A DNA stretch of 38,490 nt from Candidatus Darwinimomas equi (lineage in GTDB: Bacteria > Bacillota > Clostridia > Lachnospirales > Lachnospiraceae), in contig JAGHSD010000021.1 of assembly GCA_018066045.1 (NCBI GenBank), positions 1-38,490 of the forward strand. Reading direction: 5' to 3'. Below the pieces are notes generated by a model. It was not told where the DNA came from. It saw only the letters and a program-made list of their open reading frames with translations, and did not search any database. Positions 1-7,233 of the stretch are shown in pieces. Within the stretch, counting starts at the first letter, position 1. Each line of letters opens with the position of its first letter. The position numbers and the translations under genes are program-made.

Positions 1-251
1 TCGATCTCTGCACCCTGCTTACCGATAACTACACCCGGCTTAGCAACATGGATGATGACCTTAAGTCTGTCAGTGGTACGCTCGATTTCGATGTTTGATA
101 CACCTGCTGAGAAGAGTTTCTTCTTTAAGAACTCTCTGATCTTGTAATCTTCAACCAAGCAATCAGCGAAATCTGCATCTGCATACCATCTGGAATCCCA
201 ATCTTTAATTACACCGACTCTTAAGCCGTGTGGATTAACTTTCTGTCCCAT
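1..251 (-). CDS. rpsC: 30S ribosomal protein S3, N-terminal part (continues past the left window edge)
   Basis: Minus-strand translation from ATG at 251 gives [44 protein letters not shown]..., an S3 N-terminus, in S10 operon order. Confidence 0.95.
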   Translation of the reverse strand, partial: MGQKVNPHGLRVGVIKDWDSRWYADADFADCLVEDYKIREFLKKKLFSAGVSNIEIERTTDRLKVIIHVAKPGVVIGKQGAEI

Positions 252-263
252 ATTGGCCTCCTA

Positions 264-650
264 TTATCTCTTGTCAAGCACGATAGTGATATTGCTCATT
301 CTCTTCTCGATTCTGTAAGCTCTACCCTGTGCTCTTGGTTTAACTCTCTTCATGATTGGACCATCGCCTGCCCAGCACTCTGCTACGTACAGGTCTGCCT
401 GGTTCAATCCCTGATTGTTCTCTGCATTTGCAATTGCCGATTTAAGTAACTTCTCAATAACGCCTGAAGCATATCTTGGGCTGTATTCAAGGATACCAAC
501 TGCTGTTGCAACATCCTTACCCCTGATAGCATCGAGTACGAAACATGCTTTCTGTACCGGAATTCTTGCATAAGAAAGCTTTGCAGATGGTCTCGTATCC
601 TTCACAGCGTTTCTTTCTCTCTTAATCCGGGATCTATGTCCTTTTGACAT
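264..650 (-). CDS. rplV: 50S ribosomal protein L22
   Basis: ORF translation MSKGHRSRIKRERN...ARIPVQKACFVLDAIRGK; operon position. Confidence 0.95.
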   Translation of the reverse strand: MSKGHRSRIKRERNAVKDTRPSAKLSYARIPVQKACFVLDAIRGKDVATAVGILEYSPRYASGVIEKLLKSAIANAENNQGLNQADLYVAECWAGDGPIMKRVKPRAQGRAYRIEKRMSNITIVLDKR

Positions 651-677
651 TTGTGAAACCTCCTTTCGCCTTTCTTA

Positions 678-959
678 TTATTTAGCTGATGCTTTCTTCT
701 CGTCAGCACGGTGGCCATGGTATGTTCTTGTTACTACGAACTCACCGAGCTTATGACCAACCATATCTTCAGTTACATATACCGGAACGTGCTTTCTTCC
801 ATCATGAACGGCGATCGTATGACCAACCATTGAAGGGAAGATAGTTGAACGACGTGACCATGTCTTTATGACTGTCTTCTGTCCGGACTTGTTGAGCTCT
901 GCAATCTGCTTTAATAATGAAGCATCTGCAAACGGTCCTTTTTTAAGTGAACGTGACAT
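678..959 (-). CDS. rpsS: 30S ribosomal protein S19
   Basis: Internal start [18 protein letters not shown] at 959 is the true N-terminus; the ORF-track extension to 1139 overlaps rplB. Confidence 0.95.
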   Translation of the reverse strand: MSRSLKKGPFADASLLKQIAELNKSGQKTVIKTWSRRSTIFPSMVGHTIAVHDGRKHVPVYVTEDMVGHKLGEFVVTRTYHGHRADEKKASAK

Positions 960-978
960 ATTCTTTCCTCCTCCCTGA

Positions 979-1824
979 TTATTTAGCTGATTTACCATTA
1001 CGACGATGGATGATAAGTTTATCTGACTGCTTGTGACCCTTACGTGTCTTAAGACCAAGTGCCGGCTTACCCCATGGAGTAGATGGACCCGGCCGACCGA
1101 TTCCGGCCTTTCCTTCGCCACCACCGTGCGGATGGTCATTCGGGTTCATAACAGAACCGCGGACTGTAGGTCTCCAACTCATGTTGCGCTTACGACCTGC
1201 CTTACCGTAGTTAATAAGTGAATGCTCACCGTTTCCTACGACACCGATCGTTGCGCGACAGATGATCGGAACCATTCTCATCTCTCCTGAAGGAAGACGA
1301 AGTGTTGCGTACTTTCCTTCCTTAGCCATGAGCTGTGCTGCGTTTCCGGCTGAACGAACAAGCTGTCCGCCCTTGCCCGGATAAAGCTCGATGTTATGAA
1401 TCTGAGCACCTACCGGAATCTGCTCGAGTGGTAAGCAGTTACCGACTCTTGCTTCTGCCTCAGCTCCGCTCATAACTTCCTGACCAACCTTAAGTCCTTC
1501 CGGAGCCAGGATGTATGCCTTCTCGCCGTCTGCGTAGCAGATAAGAGCGATGTTAGCTGTTCTGTTGGGATCGTACTCGATAGCAACAACCTTTGCTGCG
1601 ATGCCGTCCTTTGAGTTTCTCTTGAAATCAATGATTCTGTACTTTCTTCTTGAACCGCCGCCGCGGTGTCTTACAGTGATCTTGCCCTGATTGTTACGTC
1701 CTGAGTTCTTCTTTAAAGACTCAACGAGGTTTTTCTCCGGTGCTGACTTTGTAATCTCTGCGAAGTCATAGCCTGACATTCCTCTTCTGGACGGAGTATA
1801 GGGGCCATACTTTTTAATTCCCAT
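979..1824 (-). CDS. rplB: 50S ribosomal protein L2
   Basis: [21 protein letters not shown]...[24 protein letters not shown]; start at 1824 preferred over 1845. Confidence 0.96.
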   Translation of the reverse strand: MGIKKYGPYTPSRRGMSGYDFAEITKSAPEKNLVESLKKNSGRNNQGKITVRHRGGGSRRKYRIIDFKRNSKDGIAAKVVAIEYDPNRTANIALICYADGEKAYILAPEGLKVGQEVMSGAEAEARVGNCLPLEQIPVGAQIHNIELYPGKGGQLVRSAGNAAQLMAKEGKYATLRLPSGEMRMVPIICRATIGVVGNGEHSLINYGKAGRKRNMSWRPTVRGSVMNPNDHPHGGGEGKAGIGRPGPSTPWGKPALGLKTRKGHKQSDKLIIHRRNGKSAK

Positions 1825-1877
1825 TATAGTTTCCTTCCTGCACATAATGTTCGTGCATTTTTATTAAGTATTCAAGG

Positions 1878-2177
1878 TCACAGACCTTCTACTATGTCGA
1901 TCTCTTTGCTGTCAGCTGTAAGCTGTACGATCGCTTTCTTTGACTTTGCGGTCTTTCCGACTACCAGACCACGACGCTTTTTCTTTCCGTCGAGATTTAT
2001 CGTGTTAACCTTATCTACCTTGGTTCCCGGGAACATTTTCTCAACTGCTTCCTTGATCATAACCTTGTTTGCATCCGGATGAACCATGAAGGTATACTTC
2101 TTTGCAACCATGCCCGTCATACTCTTCTCTGTGAGAACCGGACGAAGCAGAACATCGTAATACTGAATGTTAGCCAT
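1878..2177 (-). CDS. rplW: 50S ribosomal protein L23
   Basis: MANIQYYDVLLRPVLTEKSM...; overlaps rplD stop by 1 nt. Confidence 0.95.
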   Translation of the reverse strand: MANIQYYDVLLRPVLTEKSMTGMVAKKYTFMVHPDANKVMIKEAVEKMFPGTKVDKVNTINLDGKKKRRGLVVGKTAKSKKAIVQLTADSKEIDIVEGL

Positions 2178-2797
2178 TATGCATATACCTCCTCTATAGT
2201 ATTGATAACTGACTTCTCAGCAACAACTGTGTCATACTTCAGAATGTCGTATGCATTGAGTGTGAACGGAGGTGCCAGCTGAACTCCCTTAAGATTTCTT
2301 GTTGAAAGCATTGTGTTCTTTTCTCCCTCAGGGCAAACAACAAGTGCCTTCTTAACTCCGAGATTGCTGAGTGTCTTTGCCATCTTTGCTGTCTTGATCT
2401 CTGTCATTGCGAAATCATCAACAACTTTGAACTTTCCTGCTGCAACTCTTGATGAGAGTGCGCACTTAAGTGCAAGTCTCTTTTCCTTGCGGTTAAGAGT
2501 GATTGTATAGTCACGTGGAACCGGTGCGAATACTACGCCGCCATGCTTCCACTGCGGAGCTCTGGTTGAACCCTGACGTGCATGTCCTGTGCCCTTCTGT
2601 CTCCACGGCTTGATACCACCACCGGAAACTTCTGAACGTGTCTTAGCCTTCTGTGTGCCCTGACGCTTGTTTGCAAGCTGAGCAACAACTGCCATATGTA
2701 AAATATGCTCGTTAACTTCTACTCCGAATACGGCTTCATTAAGATCTAACTTGCCGCCTTCTCTTCCTTCAATATCATATACAGATACGTTAGCCAT
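2177..2797 (-). CDS. rplD: 50S ribosomal protein L4
   Basis: MANVSVYDIEGREGGKLDLNEAVFGVEVNEHILHMAVVAQLANKRQGTQKAKTRSEVSGGGIKPWRQKGTGHARQGS. Confidence 0.95.
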   Translation of the reverse strand: MANVSVYDIEGREGGKLDLNEAVFGVEVNEHILHMAVVAQLANKRQGTQKAKTRSEVSGGGIKPWRQKGTGHARQGSTRAPQWKHGGVVFAPVPRDYTITLNRKEKRLALKCALSSRVAAGKFKVVDDFAMTEIKTAKMAKTLSNLGVKKALVVCPEGEKNTMLSTRNLKGVQLAPPFTLNAYDILKYDTVVAEKSVINTIEEVYA

Positions 2798-2818
2798 TTC
2801 AGTTCCTCCTTTCCCTCA

Positions 2819-3496
2819 TCAAGCCTTTACGGTTTCTTTCAGAGTAATAAGAGCCTTCTTCGGTCCGGGTACTGAACCCTTAACAAGAATAAGGTTCTTC
2901 TCTGTGTCGATTCTGACAACTTCGAGATTCTGAACTGTGATCTGCTTAGCACCCATATGTCCGGGCATTCCTTTACCCTTTCTTACGCGGCTCGGATCTG
3001 CTGATGAACCGTTAGAACCCTGATGACGATGGAACTTGGAACCATGAGCCATAGGTCCTCTGTGCTGACCGAATCTCTTGATAGCACCCTGATAGCCTTT
3101 ACCTTTTGAAACTGCAGTAGCGTCAACCTTGTCGCCTGCTGCAAAGATATCAGCCTTGATTTCATCCTTAACTGAATAATCAGCTGAATTCTCGAATCTG
3201 AACTCACGAAGGAATCTTCCTACAGGATAAACATCTCTCTTTGCACCGTTTGCCTTCTCAACAACTTCACTCTCGATACCAGCCTTTGCAAGCTGTCCGG
3301 CTACCGGCTTGGTTACGAGCTTAGCTCTGACGCTGCCGAATGCAACCTGAACTGCCTCGTATCCGTCGTTCTCTGCTGTCTTTACTGTAGTTACTACACA
3401 AGGACCAGCCTGAAGAACTGTTACAGGGATTAACTGACCGGCTTCATTGAATACCTGAGTCATACCCACTTTTGTTGCAAGTATTGCTTTCTTCAT
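2819..3496 (-). CDS. rplC: 50S ribosomal protein L3
   Basis: [35 protein letters not shown]...[16 protein letters not shown]. Confidence 0.95.
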   Translation of the reverse strand: MKKAILATKVGMTQVFNEAGQLIPVTVLQAGPCVVTTVKTAENDGYEAVQVAFGSVRAKLVTKPVAGQLAKAGIESEVVEKANGAKRDVYPVGRFLREFRFENSADYSVKDEIKADIFAAGDKVDATAVSKGKGYQGAIKRFGQHRGPMAHGSKFHRHQGSNGSSADPSRVRKGKGMPGHMGAKQITVQNLEVVRIDTEKNLILVKGSVPGPKKALITLKETVKA

Positions 3497-3602
3497 TTTT
3501 TCTCTCCTTACTTCCTACAAGCGGAGCACTGACTTTCGTGCTCTTTATATTGGTAGGGTTTTTTGTTTCGTTGTTACCTTTGCTCTTTCCTTCAGCCGCA
3601 GA

Positions 3603-3914
3603 TTATTTCATCTTTATATCAACATGAACTCCTGCAGGCATCTCAAGTCTTGAAAGTGCGTCGATTGTCTTCTCACTCGGAGCGATAACATCGATGAGTC
3701 TCTTATGAGTTCTCTGCTCGAACTGCTCTCTGGAGTCTTTGTACTTATGAACTGCTCTCAAGATCGTAACTACTTCCCTCTTGGTTGGAAGCGGAACCGG
3801 ACCTGAAACCAGAGCACCTGTCTTCTTAACAGTATCAACGATCTTAGCTGCTGAACTGTCAACCAACTGATGATCATAAGCCTTAAGTGTGATTCTCATT
3901 ACCTGACTTGCCAT
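3603..3914 (-). CDS. rpsJ: 30S ribosomal protein S10
   Basis: [34 protein letters not shown]...; ATG at 3914 preceded by AAGGAGGC. The upstream ORF extension to 4172 is leader RNA, not protein. Confidence 0.95.
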   Translation of the reverse strand: MASQVMRITLKAYDHQLVDSSAAKIVDTVKKTGALVSGPVPLPTKREVVTILRAVHKYKDSREQFEQRTHKRLIDVIAPSEKTIDALSRLEMPAGVHVDIKMK

Positions 3915-4202
3915 AAAAAAAGTCGCCTCCTTTTCGAACTTTCGGTTCAACAAGTGGTGACTGTACACATGCCCGTGCGTGTCCATATCGGACCCATTTT
4001 TTGCCCGGCTTAAACCAGGCGCACGTTTTCCGTTTGCGTGAGTTTCTCCTATAAAGGGGACTTGCGCATGTTTCCTGATATGCTGTACAGTGACTTGTCG
4101 CCATAATGCATAAATGACCTTCGCTCCACGAAGTTCCCTGCAAGTGCTTCGTACTTGTTGCACCCACAGCAATTTTCGTTTCGTAGCTATCTAGTCACAG
4201 CT
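3915..4202 (-). ncRNA. Structured 5' leader of the S10 operon (candidate r-protein autoregulatory or attenuator RNA)
   Basis: Hairpins on the minus strand: CAAGU/ACUUG (4141-4157), CUUCG/CGAAG (4119-4133), long-range stem CAAGU-ACUGUACA-CAU (4080-4097) with AUG-UGUACAGU-ACUUG (3951-3970), and a CGUGCG/CGCACG stem enclosing two smaller hairpins. Confidence 0.6.
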
Positions 4203-4207
4203 TGTCC

Positions 4208-4236
4208 ATAATAACAAAAAAAAGTGCCCTTTGCAA
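4208..4236 (-). promoter_or_regulatory. Predicted sigma-A-type promoter of the S10 operon: -35 TTGCAA (4231-4236), 17-nt spacer, -10 TATTAT (4208-4213)
   Basis: Direct reading of the minus strand; -10 is 5/6 and -35 is 4/6 consensus with 17-nt spacing. Confidence 0.55.
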
Positions 4237-4246
4237 GCACTTTTTT
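4218..4246. terminator. Bidirectional intrinsic terminator downstream of the ABC transporter gene
   Basis: AAAAAAGTGC - 9 nt loop - GCACTTTTTT perfect stem. Confidence 0.75.
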
Positions 4247-4326
4247 AAATTTTTACAACTTTCCCGGGCGTGTCGCAGATATTTAGTTCCGGCTCCCGTT
4301 TTTGCCACAATATGTAGTCTTTCAGG

Positions 4327-5991
4327 CTATTTCAGTTCTATAATGCTATCGCTCATCTCAACTGCAGCCGGGCGATGCGTTACAGCCACGCATGTCACTC
4401 CCGGGATATCCTTTATATTAGAAAGAACTCTTCGTTCGGTCTGAGCATCAAGCGCTGATGTAGCCTCATCAAGTAAAATGACAGGCTTCCCACTGAGTAC
4501 TGCCCGTGCTATGGAGATCCTCTGGGCCTGACCTTCCGAAAGTCCGAGGGCATTTTCCCCGATGCGTGTATCCAGCCCGTCGGGAAGCTCTCCGACGAAC
4601 TTATCCATATCTGCGGTCTTTACGGCATTCATAAGTTCTTCGTCTGATGCCTCCGGTCTGGTAAGCAGCAGATTCTCCTTTAAAGTACCGCTGAAAAGCA
4701 TATTCCCCTGCGGGACATAGGCAAAAAGGTTCCTTGTACTGCGGTCGATCTGAAGTTCTTCGTTGCCTGTTTCTTCTATATATAATCTTCCGCTGTCCGG
4801 TCTGTATACTCCCGGCATCAGTTTAAGTAAAGTAGACTTTCCGATTCCGGACTGGCCGGTTATCGCACAGAATGAACCCTTTCTGATTTCGAAGCTGACA
4901 TCCTGAAGAACATTCTCCTGATCCTGGGCATCTTCATATCTGAAGCAGATATTCTCGCCTTTAATTGATATCATCTTTTCGTACACGGTTTCTGCATCTA
5001 CCGGAGCAATGGCACTATCCGGCGTGTCGTCAGCATTTAACTCGTAAATTTCCCTGATACGCTCCGCGCTTCCGACTGCCGCCGAATACTTCGGGATGAT
5101 TCCGGACATGCTGATGAGCGGGCTTTCTATCCTGGCAAAAAGCTGAACCATGGCTATCAGGGTACCGAAGGTCATGACCCCGGACCTGATGTTGACCGCA
5201 CACCATACCAGCACGCAGAATTCTCCGATGAGGAAAACCGCATTCAGTCCGCCGCTGGTCAGGAGGCCGAGATTCTTTCTCCTGAGCTGAAGTCTGTACC
5301 TGTCTTCAAGTGCCTGATTCTCTCTTTTCTCAATTTCCTCCGCCGCATCAAGTGCCTGGATGACGAAAAGTCTTGATATGGACTCCTGTATGAATGAATT
5401 GACTCTTGCGTTGGCTTCTCTTGTTTTCTTGTGAAGCTCCCTGATCCGGTCGCGAAGCAGCGCCGAAATAATTATCAGTACTATTCCCGCGATGCACAGT
5501 ACTACCGTCATCTTTATATCTAACTGACCCATGATTATGACCGCCGATATCAGCTGTGTTAATATCCCGAGCACTCCGGGAATCAGTGAAATCAGGCCTG
5601 AATCAACCGTGTTTACATCGGCATTCATCCTGTCCAGCAGATTTCCGCTGTGATAAGAAGAAATCTTCTGATAGTCCGTATATAAAACCTTATGCATCAG
5701 GACCGTCTTCCAGCTGCGGTCCATCCTGTAGCTGATTTTTTCCGCAAGATGCCGTCGAAACAGCCTGATGGCAAGTGATACAAGCACCATTACCGCAAGT
5801 ATGATCACAGTCAACCGGAGATCTTTTCCGTTCGCTCCGGTCGCTGCATCGATAACATCCCGCGATGCGAGAGAATACCGTACGCTGATGTATGCCCCGG
5901 CCATAGTCAGGACAGTAAGAATAACAAGCGAAGGAATATATCTCTTCACCTGCTTAAACAGCCATGAAATTGTGGAATGGTCTTTGGTCAT
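4327..5991 (-). CDS. ABC transporter, fused permease and ATPase (homodimeric exporter type, no C39 peptidase domain)
   Basis: N-terminal TM helices; Walker A GQSGIGKST, signature LSEGQAQRIS, Walker B VILLDEATSALD, H-loop VAVTHRP. ORF track starts at 6099, but that part overlaps a hairpin; start at 5991 (MTKDHSTISWLF) preferred. Confidence 0.9.
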   Translation of the reverse strand: MTKDHSTISWLFKQVKRYIPSLVILTVLTMAGAYISVRYSLASRDVIDAATGANGKDLRLTVIILAVMVLVSLAIRLFRRHLAEKISYRMDRSWKTVLMHKVLYTDYQKISSYHSGNLLDRMNADVNTVDSGLISLIPGVLGILTQLISAVIIMGQLDIKMTVVLCIAGIVLIIISALLRDRIRELHKKTREANARVNSFIQESISRLFVIQALDAAEEIEKRENQALEDRYRLQLRRKNLGLLTSGGLNAVFLIGEFCVLVWCAVNIRSGVMTFGTLIAMVQLFARIESPLISMSGIIPKYSAAVGSAERIREIYELNADDTPDSAIAPVDAETVYEKMISIKGENICFRYEDAQDQENVLQDVSFEIRKGSFCAITGQSGIGKSTLLKLMPGVYRPDSGRLYIEETGNEELQIDRSTRNLFAYVPQGNMLFSGTLKENLLLTRPEASDEELMNAVKTADMDKFVGELPDGLDTRIGENALGLSEGQAQRISIARAVLSGKPVILLDEATSALDAQTERRVLSNIKDIPGVTCVAVTHRPAAVEMSDSIIELK

Positions 5992-6012
5992 TGTGTAAGT
6001 TTGTGTGGGTAT

Positions 6013-6041
6013 ATTGTAGGACATGTTGAGGAAAAAAACAA
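6013..6041 (-). promoter_or_regulatory. Possible promoter for the ABC transporter gene: -35 TTGTTT (6036-6041), 17-nt spacer, -10 TACAAT (6013-6018)
   Basis: Motif reading only; -35 is weak (3/6) and lies in a T-run. Confidence 0.3.
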
Positions 6042-6068
6042 TAAAAAGCAGACAGCTTATGTGCCTGC
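6032..6068 (-). terminator. Intrinsic terminator between the small peptide gene and the ABC transporter gene
   Basis: Minus strand GCAGGCA - CATAAGC - TGTCTGC stem followed by TTTTTATTGTTTTTTT. Confidence 0.55.
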
Positions 6069-6087
6069 AGGATTTAAAAATGTAATT

Positions 6088-6114
6088 CGGGCCTGGCAAT
6101 AACTGCCAGGCCCG
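6088..6114. terminator. GC-rich 11-bp perfect hairpin downstream of the small peptide gene (terminator or transcript-stabilising hairpin)
   Basis: CGGGCCTGGCA - ATAAC - TGCCAGGCCCG; only a weak U-tract follows on the minus strand. Confidence 0.55.
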
Positions 6115-6126
6115 TATTATGCGGAA

Positions 6127-6315
6127 TTAATAATTACTCTGTTCTTCGTCTGAGCTTTCCGGGAATTGCCAAGGATTACCAAAAATAGACTTTTCTTCAT
6201 TAAGTAATACTTCGGCTCCTGCTTCTAATGAGCCACACACAACCGAAGAATAAACAAATTCAACGAATGTTGCTTCCGGATGAACATATTCTTTTTTTTC
6301 AGTATTACTCCTCAT
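6127..6315 (-). CDS. Small orphan peptide (62 aa from ATG at 6315, or 64 aa from GTG at 6321), of unknown function; precursor-like
   Basis: MRSNTEKKEYVHPEATFVEFVYSSVVCGSLEAGAEVLLNEEKSIFGNPWQFPESSDEEQSNY; strong promoter directly upstream; adjacent to an ABC exporter. Confidence 0.65.
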   Translation of the reverse strand: MRSNTEKKEYVHPEATFVEFVYSSVVCGSLEAGAEVLLNEEKSIFGNPWQFPESSDEEQSNY

Positions 6316-6323
6316 ACCCACGC

Positions 6324-6353
6324 ATTATACTACATATCATATACAATCGTCAA
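6324..6353 (-). promoter_or_regulatory. Strong sigma-A-type promoter of the small peptide gene: -35 TTGACG (6348-6353), 18-nt spacer, -10 TATAAT (6324-6329)
   Basis: Direct reading of the minus strand; -35 5/6, -10 6/6. Confidence 0.7.
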
Positions 6354-6364
6354 TTAACAAATTA

Positions 6365-7219
6365 CTAAAATGCCACTCCATCTTCAGCATTTGTGATATT
6401 CTTATCCCTTTCAGCAGTGTACTCTTTTCTCATTTCAGTAATCCAGTTCAGGTATTCCCGCGGAGATGGTGCAGCTTCATACAGGATCAGCTTTTCCTCT
6501 GCTGTAGTGTAATTCAGGAAATAGTCATATGTGAAATTCTCATTATTTCTGGCTGCTTCGAAAGGATTCTGTTCCGAAACGCCCCCGGAATCGTCTTCTT
6601 CTCTGTCATCTTCTTCCACAGGTGTAACAATCTCAGGGACTGTTTCATCTTCAGGCCTGTTATCCGTTGACGTTTCTTTCTCTGCTGCAGTTTCTTTCTC
6701 TGCTGCAGTTTCCTTTTCTGCTGTAGTTTCTTTCTCTGCTGCAGTTTCCTTTTCAACTGCATCACCCGATGTTTTTTCCGTACTGCTCTTTGAGGTATCA
6801 TTGAGAGTGTTTTTTCCGGTTTTACCATTTGAAGAATAATCAATACTGCTATTATCAAACAGTGCCTCTTCATCCTCGGCTTCCATAATAAACATCTCTT
6901 TTGCCTCAGCTGCGCTTTCAGTCTTCTCAGCTTCCCCTGATTTATCAATACCCGGATTACTTTCTTCTCTGCCAATTGCACTGGGTTCCACTGTATCATC
7001 CTTGGACGGAGAGATTATCATCTCCCCATCCGTAATTTCTGTTTCCCGGCAATTGCCCGAATCCCCTTCATATGAACTTCTCGGAATTATATTTTGACTC
7101 CCTGATGATTGCTGCACTACATACTCCGTTGATTCATTTTTTTCCGCACATTTATTAACGCACACTATCAGGAGTATAAAAACCGCCAGCCCAATTAATA
7201 TAATAATTACTTTTTTCAT
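6365..7219 (-). CDS. Membrane-anchored or lipoprotein-like acidic protein with Glu/Thr-rich hexapeptide repeats, probably cotranscribed with the mega-protein
   Basis: N-terminal hydrophobic segment MKKVIIILIGLAVFILLIVCVNKC, then a low-complexity acidic region with (A/T)AEKET repeats and a compact C-terminal segment; starts 14 nt after the mega-protein stop. Confidence 0.75.
   Translation of the reverse strand: MKKVIIILIGLAVFILLIVCVNKCAEKNESTEYVVQQSSGSQNIIPRSSYEGDSGNCRETEITDGEMIISPSKDDTVEPSAIGREESNPGIDKSGEAEKTESAAEAKEMFIMEAEDEEALFDNSSIDYSSNGKTGKNTLNDTSKSSTEKTSGDAVEKETAAEKETTAEKETAAEKETAAEKETSTDNRPEDETVPEIVTPVEEDDREEDDSGGVSEQNPFEAARNNENFTYDYFLNYTTAEEKLILYEAAPSPREYLNWITEMRKEYTAERDKNITNAEDGVAF
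6672..6761 (-). repeat. Five tandem 18-bp units encoding EKET(A/T)A-type hexapeptides
   Basis: GTTTCTTTCTCTGCTGCA and close variants repeated in frame on the + strand reading. Confidence 0.9.
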
Positions 7220-7233
7220 GGCTTACTCTCTTG

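Noticed and set aside
960-1139. N-terminal extension of the rpsS ORF
   Set aside because: It lies within the rplB coding region in another frame; the S19 N-terminus [10 protein letters not shown] is at 959.
3915-4172. N-terminal extension of the rpsJ ORF ([15 protein letters not shown]...) and the overlapping 94-aa ORF 3883-4167
   Set aside because: S10 starts at 3914 with a strong SD; the upstream part is a structured leader RNA and the translations look non-coding.
6127-6321. Small peptide as a lasso or lanthipeptide precursor
   Set aside because: The YxxP motif loosely recalls lasso leaders, but no RRE, transglutaminase-like protease, Asn-synthetase-like cyclase, LanM or radical SAM gene is present in the window.
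6514-6999. 161-aa minus-strand ORF (MIQWNPVQLAEKK...LQQRKKLQQKRK)
   Set aside because: Alternate-frame translation of the 18-bp EKET repeat region of the 284-aa protein.
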